The notes: generated from the letters alone by a model not told the origin. A stretch of 64,000 nt of DNA from Halosimplex pelagicum (GCF_013415905.1 NZ_CP058909.1:5022001-5086000); one strand, 5' to 3'. Shown: positions 32,539 through 41,910, counted from the first letter of the stretch. A program made the numbers and translations.

Positions 32539-33727
32539 CGGTGTGGGCGCTCACCCGTTCGCGGGTCGATTCGTCGACGAGGGTGTAGCTGTTCTCGGCG
32601 GCCACGTCGTCGAGCCGCTCGACGAAGTCCTCGAAGTCGGCGGCCAGGCGGTCCTCGGCGAAGTACACCGAGTGTTTCGCGCCGAGCGTGACGAGCAGCT
32701 CCGTCGAGGACTCGGCGGCCGAGACGGCGGGCTCGTGGTGGACGACGCCCTCGCCGGGGGGTTCGCCGTCGTGGACCGCCGCCGTCGGCGTGTAGACGGT
32801 TCCCTCCTCGATGCAGTACAGTTCGGCCCACTGGCGGGTCCGGCGGACGTAGTCGTAGAGGAAGGCGACCGCACCGACCAGCAACAGCGGGACGCCGGCC
32901 ACCCGCGGGCCGGTGACGAGCAGCGAGACGCCGACGGCGACCAGCGACAGGCTGGCGGTCGTGAGGTTGACCACCTCGGCCATCGGCGAGTCGTCGGGTA
33001 ACGGACTCAGCGACGACTCGAACGGGCGCTTGCGCACCTTGAAGCCGCCCTTCGAGAGGTAGACCTCCTCGTCGAACGCGGCCGCGGAGCCGCCCCGGCC
33101 GGGCGAGGTGTCGCTGGTCGGCACGTAGCCCAGGTCCTCCGTGATCTGCCGGAGGTGGACGTGAAAGGAGTGCAGCGAGAACAGGTCGGGGATGCGGACC
33201 GACACGCGGTGGGTGTAGTCGGCGGCGACCTCCTCGCCGTCGGTCCGCGAGGTCACCACGATCGCGAGTCCCCCCAGGATCGCGACGATCCACAGCGCGG
33301 TCACGACGGCGCCGAACTCGCCGCTCAGCCCCTCGGCGTCCCCGAAGGCGACCGAGACGATCAGGGCGACCGTCCCGGCGACGGTCAGCGCGACCCCCAG
33401 CGACCGACGCAGTCGGATCCAGTTGAGCCGTTTCCAGTTGGTCGCCTCGATTATCTCGTAGCGGTTCAGCGGGACGGTCCGCGACCCGCCCAGTACGCCG
33501 CCGACGCCGTCGCCGCGCCCGCCGAGCAGCCGCCCGACCGTCCCGCGGTCGATCAGGTAGAGGACGACCGCGAGGACGACCAGCGGCACCGCGAGGTCGA
33601 CCAGCGCCGTCACCCAGCCCGGCCTGCTGGCGAACCGGCTCGTCGGCGGCGGGAGTATCCGTCCCAGCAGCCCGAACCCGATACCCGCGAGCCCCGAGAG
33701 CACGGCGCCCGTTCGTGCGAGTCCCAT
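32528..33727 (-). CDS. membrane protein of unknown function
   Basis: A 399-residue protein with about six membrane segments (near 5-25, 37-60, 108-125, 138-158, 250-270 and 276-292) and soluble parts between and after them. The soluble part has YTHRVSVRIPDLFSLHSFHVHLRQITEDLGYV, and the C-terminal domain VSAAESSTELLVTLGAKHSVYFAEDRLAADFEDFVERL is cytosolic alpha/beta. It overlaps the Mrr-like gene by 11 bases, so the two are translated from one transcript and may act together. No recognised family. Confidence 0.78.
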   Translation of the reverse strand: MGLARTGAVLSGLAGIGFGLLGRILPPPTSRFASRPGWVTALVDLAVPLVVLAVVLYLIDRGTVGRLLGGRGDGVGGVLGGSRTVPLNRYEIIEATNWKRLNWIRLRRSLGVALTVAGTVALIVSVAFGDAEGLSGEFGAVVTALWIVAILGGLAIVVTSRTDGEEVAADYTHRVSVRIPDLFSLHSFHVHLRQITEDLGYVPTSDTSPGRGGSAAAFDEEVYLSKGGFKVRKRPFESSLSPLPDDSPMAEVVNLTTASLSLVAVGVSLLVTGPRVAGVPLLLVGAVAFLYDYVRRTRQWAELYCIEEGTVYTPTAAVHDGEPPGEGVVHHEPAVSAAESSTELLVTLGAKHSVYFAEDRLAADFEDFVERLDDVAAENSYTLVDESTRERVSAHTDGR

Positions 33728-33856
33728 CTCGGGTGGGTCACTCGCCTGTCAGTAGTTATAGCTGTCCGCGCAGGTTTCAGATGTGATAGCCGTGCGGTCG
33801 CGAACGCTTTTATCGGATCGGGAGACCACCCTCGACCGTGCGACGAACCTATTGCA

Positions 33857-33876
33857 TTGCAACGCGTTGCAACGCG
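33857..33876 (+). promoter_or_regulatory. putative autoregulatory operator of the toxin-antitoxin pair
   Basis: TTGCAACGCG is repeated directly at 33857-33866 and 33867-33876, and the junction creates the perfect palindrome GCAACGCGTTGC (33859-33870). It ends one base before the antitoxin ATG at 33878. Antitoxins with a ribbon-helix-helix domain bind such repeats at their own promoter, so autoregulation is likely. Confidence 0.55.
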
Positions 33877-33877
33877 C

Positions 33878-34174
33878 ATGGAGAACGTCACGACGCGCAT
33901 GAGTGACGAGGAACTCGATCTGGTGGAGCGGCTGGCCGACGCCAGCGGTGAGAGCCGGAGCGAAGCCGTCCGGAAGGCCGTGCGTCGGGGGGCACAGGAG
34001 GAGCTGGTCCGACTGGCGCTCCAGCGGTATCGGGAGGGGGAGGTCGGAATGCGCGGCGCGGCCGACCTGGCGGGCCTGACCATCGGGGAGATGATGGCCG
34101 AGGCCAACGACCGGGGCGTCCTCTCGAACTACGACGAGGCCGACTTGGCCGACGACGTGGACGCGCTGCGATGA
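33878..34174 (+). CDS. UPF0175-type antitoxin with ribbon-helix-helix start
   Basis: A 98-residue protein. The N-terminus (VTTRMSDEELDLVERLADASGESRSEAVRKAVRRG, about 4-38) is a ribbon-helix-helix DNA-binding domain, and the C-terminal half has the UPF0175 block MRGAADLAGLTIGEMMAEANDRGV. This pairing is common for antitoxins of PIN-domain toxins in archaea. It overlaps the toxin gene by ATGA (34171-34174), so translation is coupled. Palindromic repeats lie directly before the start. Confidence 0.85.
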   Translation: MENVTTRMSDEELDLVERLADASGESRSEAVRKAVRRGAQEELVRLALQRYREGEVGMRGAADLAGLTIGEMMAEANDRGVLSNYDEADLADDVDALR

Positions 34175-34710
34175 GCGGCGACGACGGCGAGGGAGCGGAA
34201 CGGACGCTCCTCGTCGACGCGAGCGCCTTCATCGCGCTGGCGGCCGTGGACGCCGTCGACCTGCTGGTCGGGATGGATGGAAGCGTCGTCGTCCCGCTGC
34301 GAGTTGCCGACGAACTCGTCGACGAGCGGTCCCGGCGCGCCCTGAACGACGCCCGCGAAAACGGGTCCGCGAACGTCAGCCGCGCTACCGGTCACCTGGA
34401 ATCGGCGCGGACGCACTTGGGAACCGATGGCGAGTCGGGGGACGCGGGACTGCTCGCCCACGCGCTGGGAACCGACGATCCGGTCGTCGTAGTGACCGAC
34501 GACAAACCGCTCCGGCAGACGTGCAAGACGCTCTCGGTCCCGGTCTCGGGGTCGATCGGCGTCGTGATCCGCGCCGTCGAGCGCGGTGCCGTCGACGGTG
34601 CGGAAGCGAAAGAACTGGTGTACGCGATGGACGAGGTCGGCGCGCGCCTGAGCGCGAGTCTGGTTAAAAGGGCAGAACGGCTGATCGACGACGCCGCCAG
34701 CGACGCTTAG
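34171..34710 (+). CDS. PIN-domain toxin (DUF3368-like)
   Basis: A 179-residue PIN-fold RNase. The first acidic residue is in LLVDASAFIALAAVDAVDLL (near 15); further acidic residues are in ADELVDE, ESGDAGLLAHAL and VVVTDDKPLRQTC, completing the metal site. The architecture is like DUF3368 PIN toxins paired with UPF0175 antitoxins. The expected action is cutting RNA when the antitoxin is lost. Its stop codon overlaps the uvrA stop on the other strand (34707-34710). Confidence 0.87.
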   Translation: MSGDDGEGAERTLLVDASAFIALAAVDAVDLLVGMDGSVVVPLRVADELVDERSRRALNDARENGSANVSRATGHLESARTHLGTDGESGDAGLLAHALGTDDPVVVVTDDKPLRQTCKTLSVPVSGSIGVVIRAVERGAVDGAEAKELVYAMDEVGARLSASLVKRAERLIDDAASDA

Positions 34711-37700
34711 TCGTCGTCGGCGCGCGGGGCCTGCTCGGCCTCGCCGTCGGCGTCGGCGGTGACGACGCGGTCGCCCCGCGGCCCCTCCATGTCCACGTCG
34801 GGCAGCAGGTCCCGGAGGTACTTCCCGGTGTACGAGCCCTCGGTCCGGGCCACGTCCTCCGGCGTCCCTTCGGCGACGAGCTGACCGCCCGCTTCGCCGC
34901 CCTCGGGGCCGAGGTCGACGATGTGGTCGGCGTTCTTCACGAGGTCGAGCTCGTGCTCGATGACGACGACGGTGTTGCCGTCGTCGGTGAGCCGGTGGAG
35001 CACGTCGATGAGCTTGCGCTCGTCGTGGGGGTGCAGCCCCGTGGTCGGCTCGTCGAGGAGATACAGCGTCTCGCCGGAGTCCTTCTTGCCCAGTTCTTCG
35101 GCGAGCTTGACGCGCTGGGCCTCACCACCGGAGAGCGTCGTCGAGGGCTGGCCGAGCTGCATGTAGTCCAGCCCCACGTCCTTCAGGAGTTTCAGCCGGC
35201 GACGGATCTGACTGTGGCCCTCGAAGAAGTCGTAGGCCTCGTCGATGCTCATGTCGAGCACGTCGGCGATGGTGGCGTCCTTGTAGGTCACGTCCAGCGT
35301 CTCGCGGTTGTAGCGGGCGCCGCCACAGGCCTCGCAGGGCACCTGCACGTCCGAGAGGAAGTTCATCTCGATGGTGACCGTACCTTGTCCGCCACACTCC
35401 TCACAGCGACCGCCTTTGACGTTGAAGGAGAAGCGGCCCTTCTCGTAGCCGCGCTGTTTGGCGAGGTTCGTCTCCGCGAACAGTTCGCGGATGTGGTCGA
35501 AGACGTTGGTGTAGGTCGCGGGGTTCGAGCGGGGCGTCCGGCCGATGGGCGACTGGTCGATGAGTCGCACCGTTTCGATGGCGTCGAGGCCGGAGAGGCC
35601 GTCGTGCTCGCCGGGGTTCACGTCGGAGTTGCCGTGCATCTCGCGAGCGAGCGCCTTGTAGAGCACGTCGTGCATCAGCGTCGACTTGCCCGAGCCGGAG
35701 ACGCCCGTGATGGCGGTGAAACAGCCGATCGGGAGGTCCACGTCGAGGTCCTTGAGGTTGTGCTGGCGGGCGCCCTCGACGGTGAGGTTGCCGTCGGGGT
35801 CGCGCCGGTCGGCGGGGACCGGGATGGCTTTCTCGCCGGAGAGGTAGTCGCCGGTGGTGGATTCGTCCGTGTCGATCACCTCGTCGAAGTCGCCGTTGAC
35901 GACGATCTCGCCGCCGCGTTTCCCGGGGCCGGGCCCCATGTCGATGATGTTGTCCGCCCGCCGCATCGTCTCGGTGTCGTGTTCGACCACGAGGAGGGTG
36001 TTGCCGAGGTCGCGCAGTTCGGCGAGCGTGTTCAGCAGGCGGTCGTTGTCGCGCTGGTGCAGGCCGATGGAGGGCTCGTCGAGGACGTAGAGGACGCCGA
36101 CGAGGCCGCTCCCGATCTGGGTGGCGAGGCGGATGCGCTGGCTCTCGCCGCCCGAGAGCGTTGCGGCCTCCCGGTCGAGGGTCAGGTACTCCAGTCCCAC
36201 TTCGCACATGAACCCGAGCCGCGCCCTGATCTCCTTGAGGATCTCCTCGGCGATCTTCGTGTCGCGGGGGCCGAGAGCGCGTTCGAGGTTCTCGAAGTGC
36301 TCCAGGGCGTCGCCGATCGAGAGCCGGTTGACCTCGGTGATCGCGGTGCCGTCGACGAGGACGGCTCTCGACTCGGCCTTCAGGCGGGTGCCGTCACAGG
36401 CGGGACACCGGGTGGTCGCCATGTACTCCTCGATGTGCTCGCGGGCGCGGTCGGAGTCGGTCTCGACGTGGCGGCGTTCGAGGTTCGGGATGACGCCCTC
36501 GAAGCGCTCGGTCTTCTCGCGGGTGCCGTTCTTGGTGCGCCACTCGAAGTGGACCCGCGAGTCCGTGCCGTAGAGGAACTGTCGTCGGATCGACTCGTCC
36601 AGATCCTCGAAGGGAGTGTCGAGCGGGACGCCGAAGTGCTCGGCGACGTTGTCCAGCTGTCGGGAGTAGTAGGTGCGGTCGTAGCTCCAGGGCTCGAAGA
36701 CGTGTTTCAGCGGCTTCGAGGCGTCCTGAATCACGAGGTCCTCGCTGACCTCCTTGGTCTCGCCGAGGCCCTCGCACTCCGGGCAGGCGCCGTAGGGGCT
36801 GTTGAACGAGAAGGAGCGGGTCTCGATCTCGCTGATGTCGACGTTGCAGTGGGTGCAGGCGAGGTCCTCGGAGAATTCGACGACGAGGCGGTCGTCGGTC
36901 GCGTCGCCGTCCTCGTTGTCGCCGTCACCGGCGTCGTCGGCGCCCAGATCGCCCACCGACCGCGACTCGGCGCCCCCGAGTTCCACGTCCTCGCGCGGGT
37001 CGGGGACGGCGACTTTGATGACGCCGTCGCTCTCCTCCAGCGCCGTCTCGACGGAGTCCGTAATTCGGGAGCGGGCCTCCGGGCTCACTTCGATCCGGTC
37101 GACGACCACGTCGATGGTGTGGTCGTAGTTCTCGTCCAGTTCCGGGCGGTCGAGCGAGAGGTCGTGCTGTTCGCCGTCGACTTCGACGCGGGCGTACCCC
37201 TCGGCGACGAGGTCGTCGAACAGATCCTCGAAGGCGCCCTTCTGGTCGCGGACGACCGGCGCGAGGACCTTCGCGCGGGTTCCCTCCGGGAGTTCGAGCA
37301 CGCGGTCGACCATGTGCTGAGCCGACTGCTCGCCGACCTCGCGGCCGCACTCCGGGCAGTGTGGCGTGCCGACGCGGGCGTACAGCAGGCGGAGGTAGTC
37401 GTGGAGTTCGGTGACGGTGCCGACGGTCGAGCGGGGGTTGTTCGCGGCGTTCTTCTGGTCGATGGAGATCGCCGGCGAGAGCCCCTCGACGTTCTCGACT
37501 TTCGGCTTGTCCATCTGCCCGAGGAAGTTCCGGGCGTAGGCCGACAGCGACTCGATGTATCGCCGTTGCCCTTCGGCGTAGACGGTGTCGAACGCGAGCG
37601 AGGACTTCCCCGACCCCGACAGCCCCGTGACGACCGTCAGTTCCTCCCGCGGTATCGTTACGTCGACGTCCTTGAGGTTGTGTTCCTCTGCCCCGCGGAC

Positions 37701-37721
37701 CTCGATGACGTCTTTGCTCAT
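34707..37721 (-). CDS. uvrA: excinuclease ABC subunit A
   Basis: A 1004-residue UvrA, the damage-recognition ATPase of nucleotide-excision repair. Two ABC modules are complete: Walker A GLSGSGKSSLAFD (near 34) and GVSGSGKSTLMHD (near 675), each with LSGGE signatures, and DEPSIGLHQRD and DEPTTGLHPHD after Walker B. Zinc-binding CPEC, ACTHCN, CPECEGLG, CPACDG and CEECGGQG/CEACGG motifs are present. It is longer than bacterial UvrA because of an acidic insertion (about 240-280) typical of halophiles. Many archaea lack Uvr proteins; haloarchaea keep them. uvrB and uvrC are not in this window. Confidence 0.97.
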   Translation of the reverse strand: MSKDVIEVRGAEEHNLKDVDVTIPREELTVVTGLSGSGKSSLAFDTVYAEGQRRYIESLSAYARNFLGQMDKPKVENVEGLSPAISIDQKNAANNPRSTVGTVTELHDYLRLLYARVGTPHCPECGREVGEQSAQHMVDRVLELPEGTRAKVLAPVVRDQKGAFEDLFDDLVAEGYARVEVDGEQHDLSLDRPELDENYDHTIDVVVDRIEVSPEARSRITDSVETALEESDGVIKVAVPDPREDVELGGAESRSVGDLGADDAGDGDNEDGDATDDRLVVEFSEDLACTHCNVDISEIETRSFSFNSPYGACPECEGLGETKEVSEDLVIQDASKPLKHVFEPWSYDRTYYSRQLDNVAEHFGVPLDTPFEDLDESIRRQFLYGTDSRVHFEWRTKNGTREKTERFEGVIPNLERRHVETDSDRAREHIEEYMATTRCPACDGTRLKAESRAVLVDGTAITEVNRLSIGDALEHFENLERALGPRDTKIAEEILKEIRARLGFMCEVGLEYLTLDREAATLSGGESQRIRLATQIGSGLVGVLYVLDEPSIGLHQRDNDRLLNTLAELRDLGNTLLVVEHDTETMRRADNIIDMGPGPGKRGGEIVVNGDFDEVIDTDESTTGDYLSGEKAIPVPADRRDPDGNLTVEGARQHNLKDLDVDLPIGCFTAITGVSGSGKSTLMHDVLYKALAREMHGNSDVNPGEHDGLSGLDAIETVRLIDQSPIGRTPRSNPATYTNVFDHIRELFAETNLAKQRGYEKGRFSFNVKGGRCEECGGQGTVTIEMNFLSDVQVPCEACGGARYNRETLDVTYKDATIADVLDMSIDEAYDFFEGHSQIRRRLKLLKDVGLDYMQLGQPSTTLSGGEAQRVKLAEELGKKDSGETLYLLDEPTTGLHPHDERKLIDVLHRLTDDGNTVVVIEHELDLVKNADHIVDLGPEGGEAGGQLVAEGTPEDVARTEGSYTGKYLRDLLPDVDMEGPRGDRVVTADADGEAEQAPRADDD

Positions 37722-37940
37722 CTATCCTTCGTCAGGGCTCGGTGGTGTGAAACACTGTCGGTTTCGCGGTCCGGTCGAGCCGCCCGATCGGCCCCCCGAT
37801 TCGGCCGCTGCGTTCGCCCGGATCCGCGCGACGACGCGGTCCGCTTCGCCGTCGGCGACGACGAACACCCGCGGCTCCTCGCGCCCGAGCGCCAGGACGA
37901 GGTCCGCGGCCGAGCGACCGCGCCGCTCCCCGTCGACCAC
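37722..37940 (-). CDS. possible small ORF upstream of uvrA
   Basis: A 72-residue GTG-initiated ORF whose stop touches the uvrA start codon without a gap. The first 50 residues (MVDGERRGRSAADLVLALG, then REEPRVFVVADGEADRVVARI) have haloarchaeal-like codon use and read as an alpha/beta fragment; the tail becomes Ser/Gly/Pro-rich with weaker codon bias. It may be a real small protein co-transcribed with uvrA or part of the uvrA leader. The evidence is modest. Confidence 0.4.
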   Translation of the reverse strand: MVDGERRGRSAADLVLALGREEPRVFVVADGEADRVVARIRANAAAESGGRSGGSTGPRNRQCFTPPSPDEG

Positions 37941-37979
37941 GGCCGCCGAGACGGTTCGACCGACCTACTGACGCTGAAA

Positions 37980-37987
37980 TTTAAATA
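37980..37987 (+). promoter_or_regulatory. TATA box of the LURP-one gene
   Basis: TTTAAATA at 37980-37987 lies 27-34 bases before the ATG at 38014, the spacing of a leaderless haloarchaeal promoter. Confidence 0.6.
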
Positions 37988-38013
37988 CCAGGGGTGGAAC
38001 AGTTAGGGCGCAC

Positions 38014-38589
38014 ATGGCTGGGAGCTACGACATCGCGGGGATCGAACTGGGAGACGACAGCTACACGGTCGAACAGTCGCTGATCCGGAACAAGTACAAG
38101 GCGATGGACGCGGCGGGCAACGTCGTGCTGCGCGGGAAACAGAAGATGCTGAAGATGAAAGAGGAGTTCCCGTTCACGGACGGGAACGACAACGAGGTGT
38201 TCACCGTCAAGGCCGGCGGCATCATCGACGTGGCCGGCAACTACGTCCTCTCGGACGCCCAGACGGGCGAGGACCTGGTCATCCTCGACAACGACTACTC
38301 GCTGCTGCAGGACACCTGGAAGATCCGCGACGCGCGCGACGAGTCGAAGCTCGCGGAGATCAACTCCCGCGGGGCGCTCGTGACCCTCGCCCGGAACGTC
38401 GTCCCGTTCGGCGGGTGGATCCCGCACAAGTACGAGATCACCGACCTCGACGGCAACCACGTCGGTTCGATCGACGGGCAGCTCTCGCTGAAGGACCGCT
38501 ACGAGGTCACGATCGACGACGCCAGCAGCGTCCCGAAAGAGCCCGTCGTCGCCGCGGCGATGGTCATCGACGCGATCCAGGGCAACTGA
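38014..38589 (+). CDS. LURP-one-related (tubby-like) protein
   Basis: A 191-residue protein with the LOR fold, a 12-strand beta-barrel like the tubby domain: YTVEQSLIRNKYKAMDAAGNVVLRGKQKMLKMKEEFPFTD near the start and KYEITDLDGNHVGSIDGQLSLKDRYEV near the end. Such proteins in plants and bacteria are poorly understood; membrane phosphoinositide binding is known for tubby itself, not for archaeal members. No signal peptide. Strong promoter close upstream. Confidence 0.83.
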   Translation: MAGSYDIAGIELGDDSYTVEQSLIRNKYKAMDAAGNVVLRGKQKMLKMKEEFPFTDGNDNEVFTVKAGGIIDVAGNYVLSDAQTGEDLVILDNDYSLLQDTWKIRDARDESKLAEINSRGALVTLARNVVPFGGWIPHKYEITDLDGNHVGSIDGQLSLKDRYEVTIDDASSVPKEPVVAAAMVIDAIQGN

Positions 38590-38697
38590 CGCCGCGTTCG
38601 TCGGGTTCGAGGTCCGCCGCGGCCGGCCGGGCACGGTGGACGACCCCGCCGAGCGGCGCGGCCGGGCGACCGCTCGTCGGTCCGGTCCCGTCGGGAC

Positions 38698-39105
38698 TCA
38701 CTCCGGGTCGGCGTCGCGCTTCCACTCGCGTTCCTGACGGCGCTCGGCGACGTGGTGGCGGCCGTCGGCCAGGTCCCTCCGGGCGCGGTCGGCCAGTCCG
38801 CTCACGTCGGCCATGAACTCGTGTTCGAACGACGCCAGCACGTCGTAGGACCAGCGATCTTCGTCGACGACGCCGCGGGGGAGGTGGCTGTCGCGGATCT
38901 CGTCGGCGAGGTCCGTGTGGCCGCTCTCGCGGAGCAGCGCCTCGGCCGATTCGAGGTGCTCCATCGCGTGGCCGGTGTTGTGGTGAAAGGCGACGAGCTT
39001 GCCGTGGGCTCGCCGGAGCCACTCGACTCCGAGTTCGACCTCGTGGAGCGCCTCGACTTCCCGGTCGGTCAGGTCGTCGCCCGGTCGGTCGTCGTCGATA
39101 GCCAT
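38698..39105 (-). CDS. haloarchaeal conserved helical protein
   Basis: A 135-residue acidic protein, predicted mostly helical: LTDREVEALHEVELGVEWLRRAHGKLVAFHHNTGHAMEHLESAEALLRESGH then a second helical segment. It carries many His residues in the first half (HHNTGHAMEH) that could bind metal or haem, but no family was recognised. ATG at 39105 preferred. Confidence 0.72.
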   Translation of the reverse strand: MAIDDDRPGDDLTDREVEALHEVELGVEWLRRAHGKLVAFHHNTGHAMEHLESAEALLRESGHTDLADEIRDSHLPRGVVDEDRWSYDVLASFEHEFMADVSGLADRARRDLADGRHHVAERRQEREWKRDADPE

Positions 39106-39151
39106 GCGATCGTCTAGCAACCGCGCGGAGAAAGGGCTGTCGCCGCCCGTC

Positions 39152-40510
39152 TCAGGCGTAGGCGGCGAACTCCTCGCCGAAGACGAGGAAGTACGCGACC
39201 CCGACGATCCCCACGACGGTGGCGACGGAGAAGGCCAGCTCCGGGCCGGCGGTCAGCGTCTCCAGCGGGCCGGCGGGCAACTCGACCGTCCAGGCGCTGT
39301 CGTAGAGGTAGCCGCCCAGCGCGGCGCTGGGGATGACGATGGCGTTCCGGAGGAGGTAGTACGCGCCCGTCACGCGGCCGCCGGCGTCGCGCTCGGCGGG
39401 GCCGACGATGAGCGCCTTGTGGGAAGGGAGGCCGGCGAACCGCAGCCCGGAGAACGCGAACAGGGCGGTGACGACCAGCGGGTCGGCCGGGGCGAAGATC
39501 AGGAGGGCGGGGAAGACCGCGTAGACGGCGAACCCGAGCGCGACGACGGGCTTGAGGCCGACGCGCTCGGCGGCGATGGCGGCGGGCGCCATCGAGACGA
39601 GCGCGACGACCATCTCGACGCCCAGCAGGACGCCGAAGAAGACGGCGGGGTTGAGGTAGAACCCGAACAGGGTGGCATCGAGCTCCCAGATACGGGTGAT
39701 CACGAGGACGAAAAAGCCGTACACCATCCCGTTGGCGAAGCGAACGAGCGTGTCGGCGACCAGCAGCGGGCGGAGCACCTCGGGCAACTCGGCGAGGTCG
39801 CTCCGGATCTGGGCGACGCCTTCGAACTCCGTGCCGAAGGAGTCGGCGTCGGCCTCGTAGCTGACGTGCTGGATCGCCGTGGCGACGACGCCGAAGACGA
39901 CGGCGACGCCCAGCACGTACAGGAAGCCGGGGAGGATGGCCGACTCGGTGCCGCCGCCGACGAGGAAGAGGAGGCCGGCCGCCAGCAGCGGGCCGATCAG
40001 GAAGGCGCTCCGGCGGAACGTCTCCGTGCTGGCGAACCCGCGGGCCAGCCGGTCGTCGGGCACGCTCTGCTTGACGATGGCGAAGGTCGCGCCCAGCCCG
40101 AACGACTTCCAGGCCTGCGCCAGGACGAGCCCGACGAAGATCCAGAGCCAGGGTTCGAGGACGACCGCCCCGAGGTCGACGGGCCCGACCAGCGGCGCGA
40201 CCAGCCAGAACAGGAACCCGAGCGTCGACAGCAGGCCGAACAGCGTCAGGGCGTACCGGGATCCGACGCGGTCGGAGAAGACGCCGCCGGCGTAGGGGTA
40301 GACCGCGCTGATGACGTTGCCAAAGGAGCCGTAGAGACCGACGACGAAGGGGGAGGCGCCGAGGACGACCAGGTACTCCGAGAGGTAGCGGCCGGTCATC
40401 TGGAAGCCGAGGCTGAAGGCGAACATCGCCAGCGAGAGGACGAGCACGTCCCGCTCCAGCGAGACGAACTGCCGCACCGTCGACCGGACGCTCGGCGACT
40501 CCGTTGCCAT
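39152..40510 (-). CDS. MFS transporter
   Basis: A 452-residue protein with about twelve membrane segments and the major-facilitator loop motif GGVFSDRVGSRYALTLFG between segments 2 and 3, repeated in weaker form in the second half (AERVGLKPVVALGF). Substrate unknown; efflux or sugar/acid uptake are both possible. It is not adjacent to a recognisable pathway gene. The ATG at 40510 gives a short cytosolic N-terminus before the first segment. Confidence 0.87.
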   Translation of the reverse strand: MATESPSVRSTVRQFVSLERDVLVLSLAMFAFSLGFQMTGRYLSEYLVVLGASPFVVGLYGSFGNVISAVYPYAGGVFSDRVGSRYALTLFGLLSTLGFLFWLVAPLVGPVDLGAVVLEPWLWIFVGLVLAQAWKSFGLGATFAIVKQSVPDDRLARGFASTETFRRSAFLIGPLLAAGLLFLVGGGTESAILPGFLYVLGVAVVFGVVATAIQHVSYEADADSFGTEFEGVAQIRSDLAELPEVLRPLLVADTLVRFANGMVYGFFVLVITRIWELDATLFGFYLNPAVFFGVLLGVEMVVALVSMAPAAIAAERVGLKPVVALGFAVYAVFPALLIFAPADPLVVTALFAFSGLRFAGLPSHKALIVGPAERDAGGRVTGAYYLLRNAIVIPSAALGGYLYDSAWTVELPAGPLETLTAGPELAFSVATVVGIVGVAYFLVFGEEFAAYA

Positions 40511-40670
40511 GGTCGGAGGTTCACTCCCCCCGACCTAAACCTCGCCGACGCGGCGACGATTTCCGGTTTCCGCTCCCCTGCGGGACGTTCTCGACAGATC
40601 GGCTATATAGTCCGTCGGGACGGGTCCGCGCCGGTCCGGTGTCGGTCGCCGCGCCGGCCGGGGCCGACGG

Positions 40671-41910
40671 TCACTCGCCGCGACGCCGCGCGAGCAGGGC
40701 ACCGACGAGGAGCGCGACGAGCGCGCCCGCGACGCCGACGCCCGGCCCCAGTCCGCCGGCGGTTTCGGTCGGCGTCCCGGCGACCGTGGGCGAGGCGGTC
40801 GCCGTCCCCGTCGCGGTCGCGGTCGCCGCGCCGCCCGACCCGACGCCCTCGACGGTGATCTCGGCCGTTCGTCCGTCCGCTTCGGCCGAGATCGTGACGT
40901 TCCCGGCGCTCTCGATCCGGACGCTGCGGACGCCGTCGCCGTCGGTCTCGCCGACGGACGCGCCCGCTCGGCTGACCGACGCGTTGGGGACGGGGTTGCC
41001 GTACTCGTCGGTGACGGTCACCCGGACCGACTCGCCGACGACCACCCGGTCGTTGTCGGCGCGGAGACTGATAGCGGGGGTCCGCTGGATGGTCGCGTTC
41101 AGCGTGGTCTCCGACTCCCGGACGCTGAGCCGCTCGGTGACCGAGTCGTACCCGGGCTTGGTGACCGTGACCTCGTAGTCGCTGTTGACGGGGACGCTCA
41201 CGCTGACGGTTCCGGTCCCCTGGGTGGTCACGTCGGCGACGCCCGGGACGGTGACGATCGCGTTCGTCACCGCCCGCGGCGGGTCGAAGTGGTCGTCGCT
41301 GACGGCGAACGTGACCAGCACCGACTCCTGGCGGATCCCCATCCGCTGGCTGACCTCCCCGTCGACGGTCAGCGTCGTCCGGTTGCGCAGGTACCCCTCC
41401 TTGAACGTGACGAGCGTGTAGTTGCCCTGCTCGATCTCGGGCGTCGTGAACGTCCCGTCGGCGGCCGTCCGCTCGTTGAGGACCGGCTGACCGTCGTGGA
41501 ACATGCGGACGATGGCGTTACCGACCGGGCCGCTCGCCCCCTCGACCGTGACCGTCGCCCGGCCGGCCTGGGCGACCTCGATCGTCACGTCGCCCTCGCT
41601 GGCGTTCTCGACGACGTAGGGCTGGTTTCGGACGTAGTGAGGGTGGTCGACCCTGATGGTCACGTCGGCGCCCTCGGCCACGTCGACGAACGCCTTGCCG
41701 TTGCCGGCGGTGGTGCGGTTGACCGGTCCCCCGTCGTCCCACGTGGCCGACAGCTCCGCGTTACTAAGCGGGTTCCCCCCCCTCGTCGACGACGGTGACG
41801 GTGAGTGTGACGCTGTCCGACGACTGCGCGCCGACGCCCCCGACGAACGACGCGCTGGCGACGAACACCGCGAACGCGATCGTGATCGCCTTCGTGCGTG
41901 CCCGTGACAT
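40671..41910 (-). pseudogene. surface protein with PGF-CTERM-like anchor, interrupted by a frameshift
   Basis: Read from the ATG at 41910 (MSRARTKAI), a normal signal peptide and the strand SVTLTVTVVDEGGEPA are followed by a stop. The downstream frame continues with LSNAELSATWDDGGPVN and runs to 40671 as a Thr/Val-rich beta protein with repeated Ig-like segments, ending in a Thr/Ala linker and GPGVGVAGALVALLVGALLARRR, a PGF-CTERM-like signal for archaeosortase. The frames join if the run of G is seven rather than eight (plus-strand C run at 41775-41782). Without the shift it would be a 412-residue cell-surface protein. It may be a pseudogene, a phase-variable gene or a sequencing error. Confidence 0.8.
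41775..41782. repeat. homopolymer run of eight C/G
   Basis: Eight consecutive C on the plus strand (G on the coding strand) lie about 43 codons into the surface-protein gene. Seven would keep the frame open. Homopolymers are prone to slipped-strand change and to base-calling error. Confidence 0.9.

Noticed and set aside
34923..38006. 1027-residue plus-strand open frame over uvrA
   Set aside because: It is the antisense shadow of uvrA; long shadow frames are expected at this GC content, and the translation shows no domains.
38599..38625. GGTTCGA-like sequence resembling a tRNA T-loop
   Set aside because: No acceptor or anticodon stem could be formed around it; it lies between two protein genes in ordinary GC-rich sequence.
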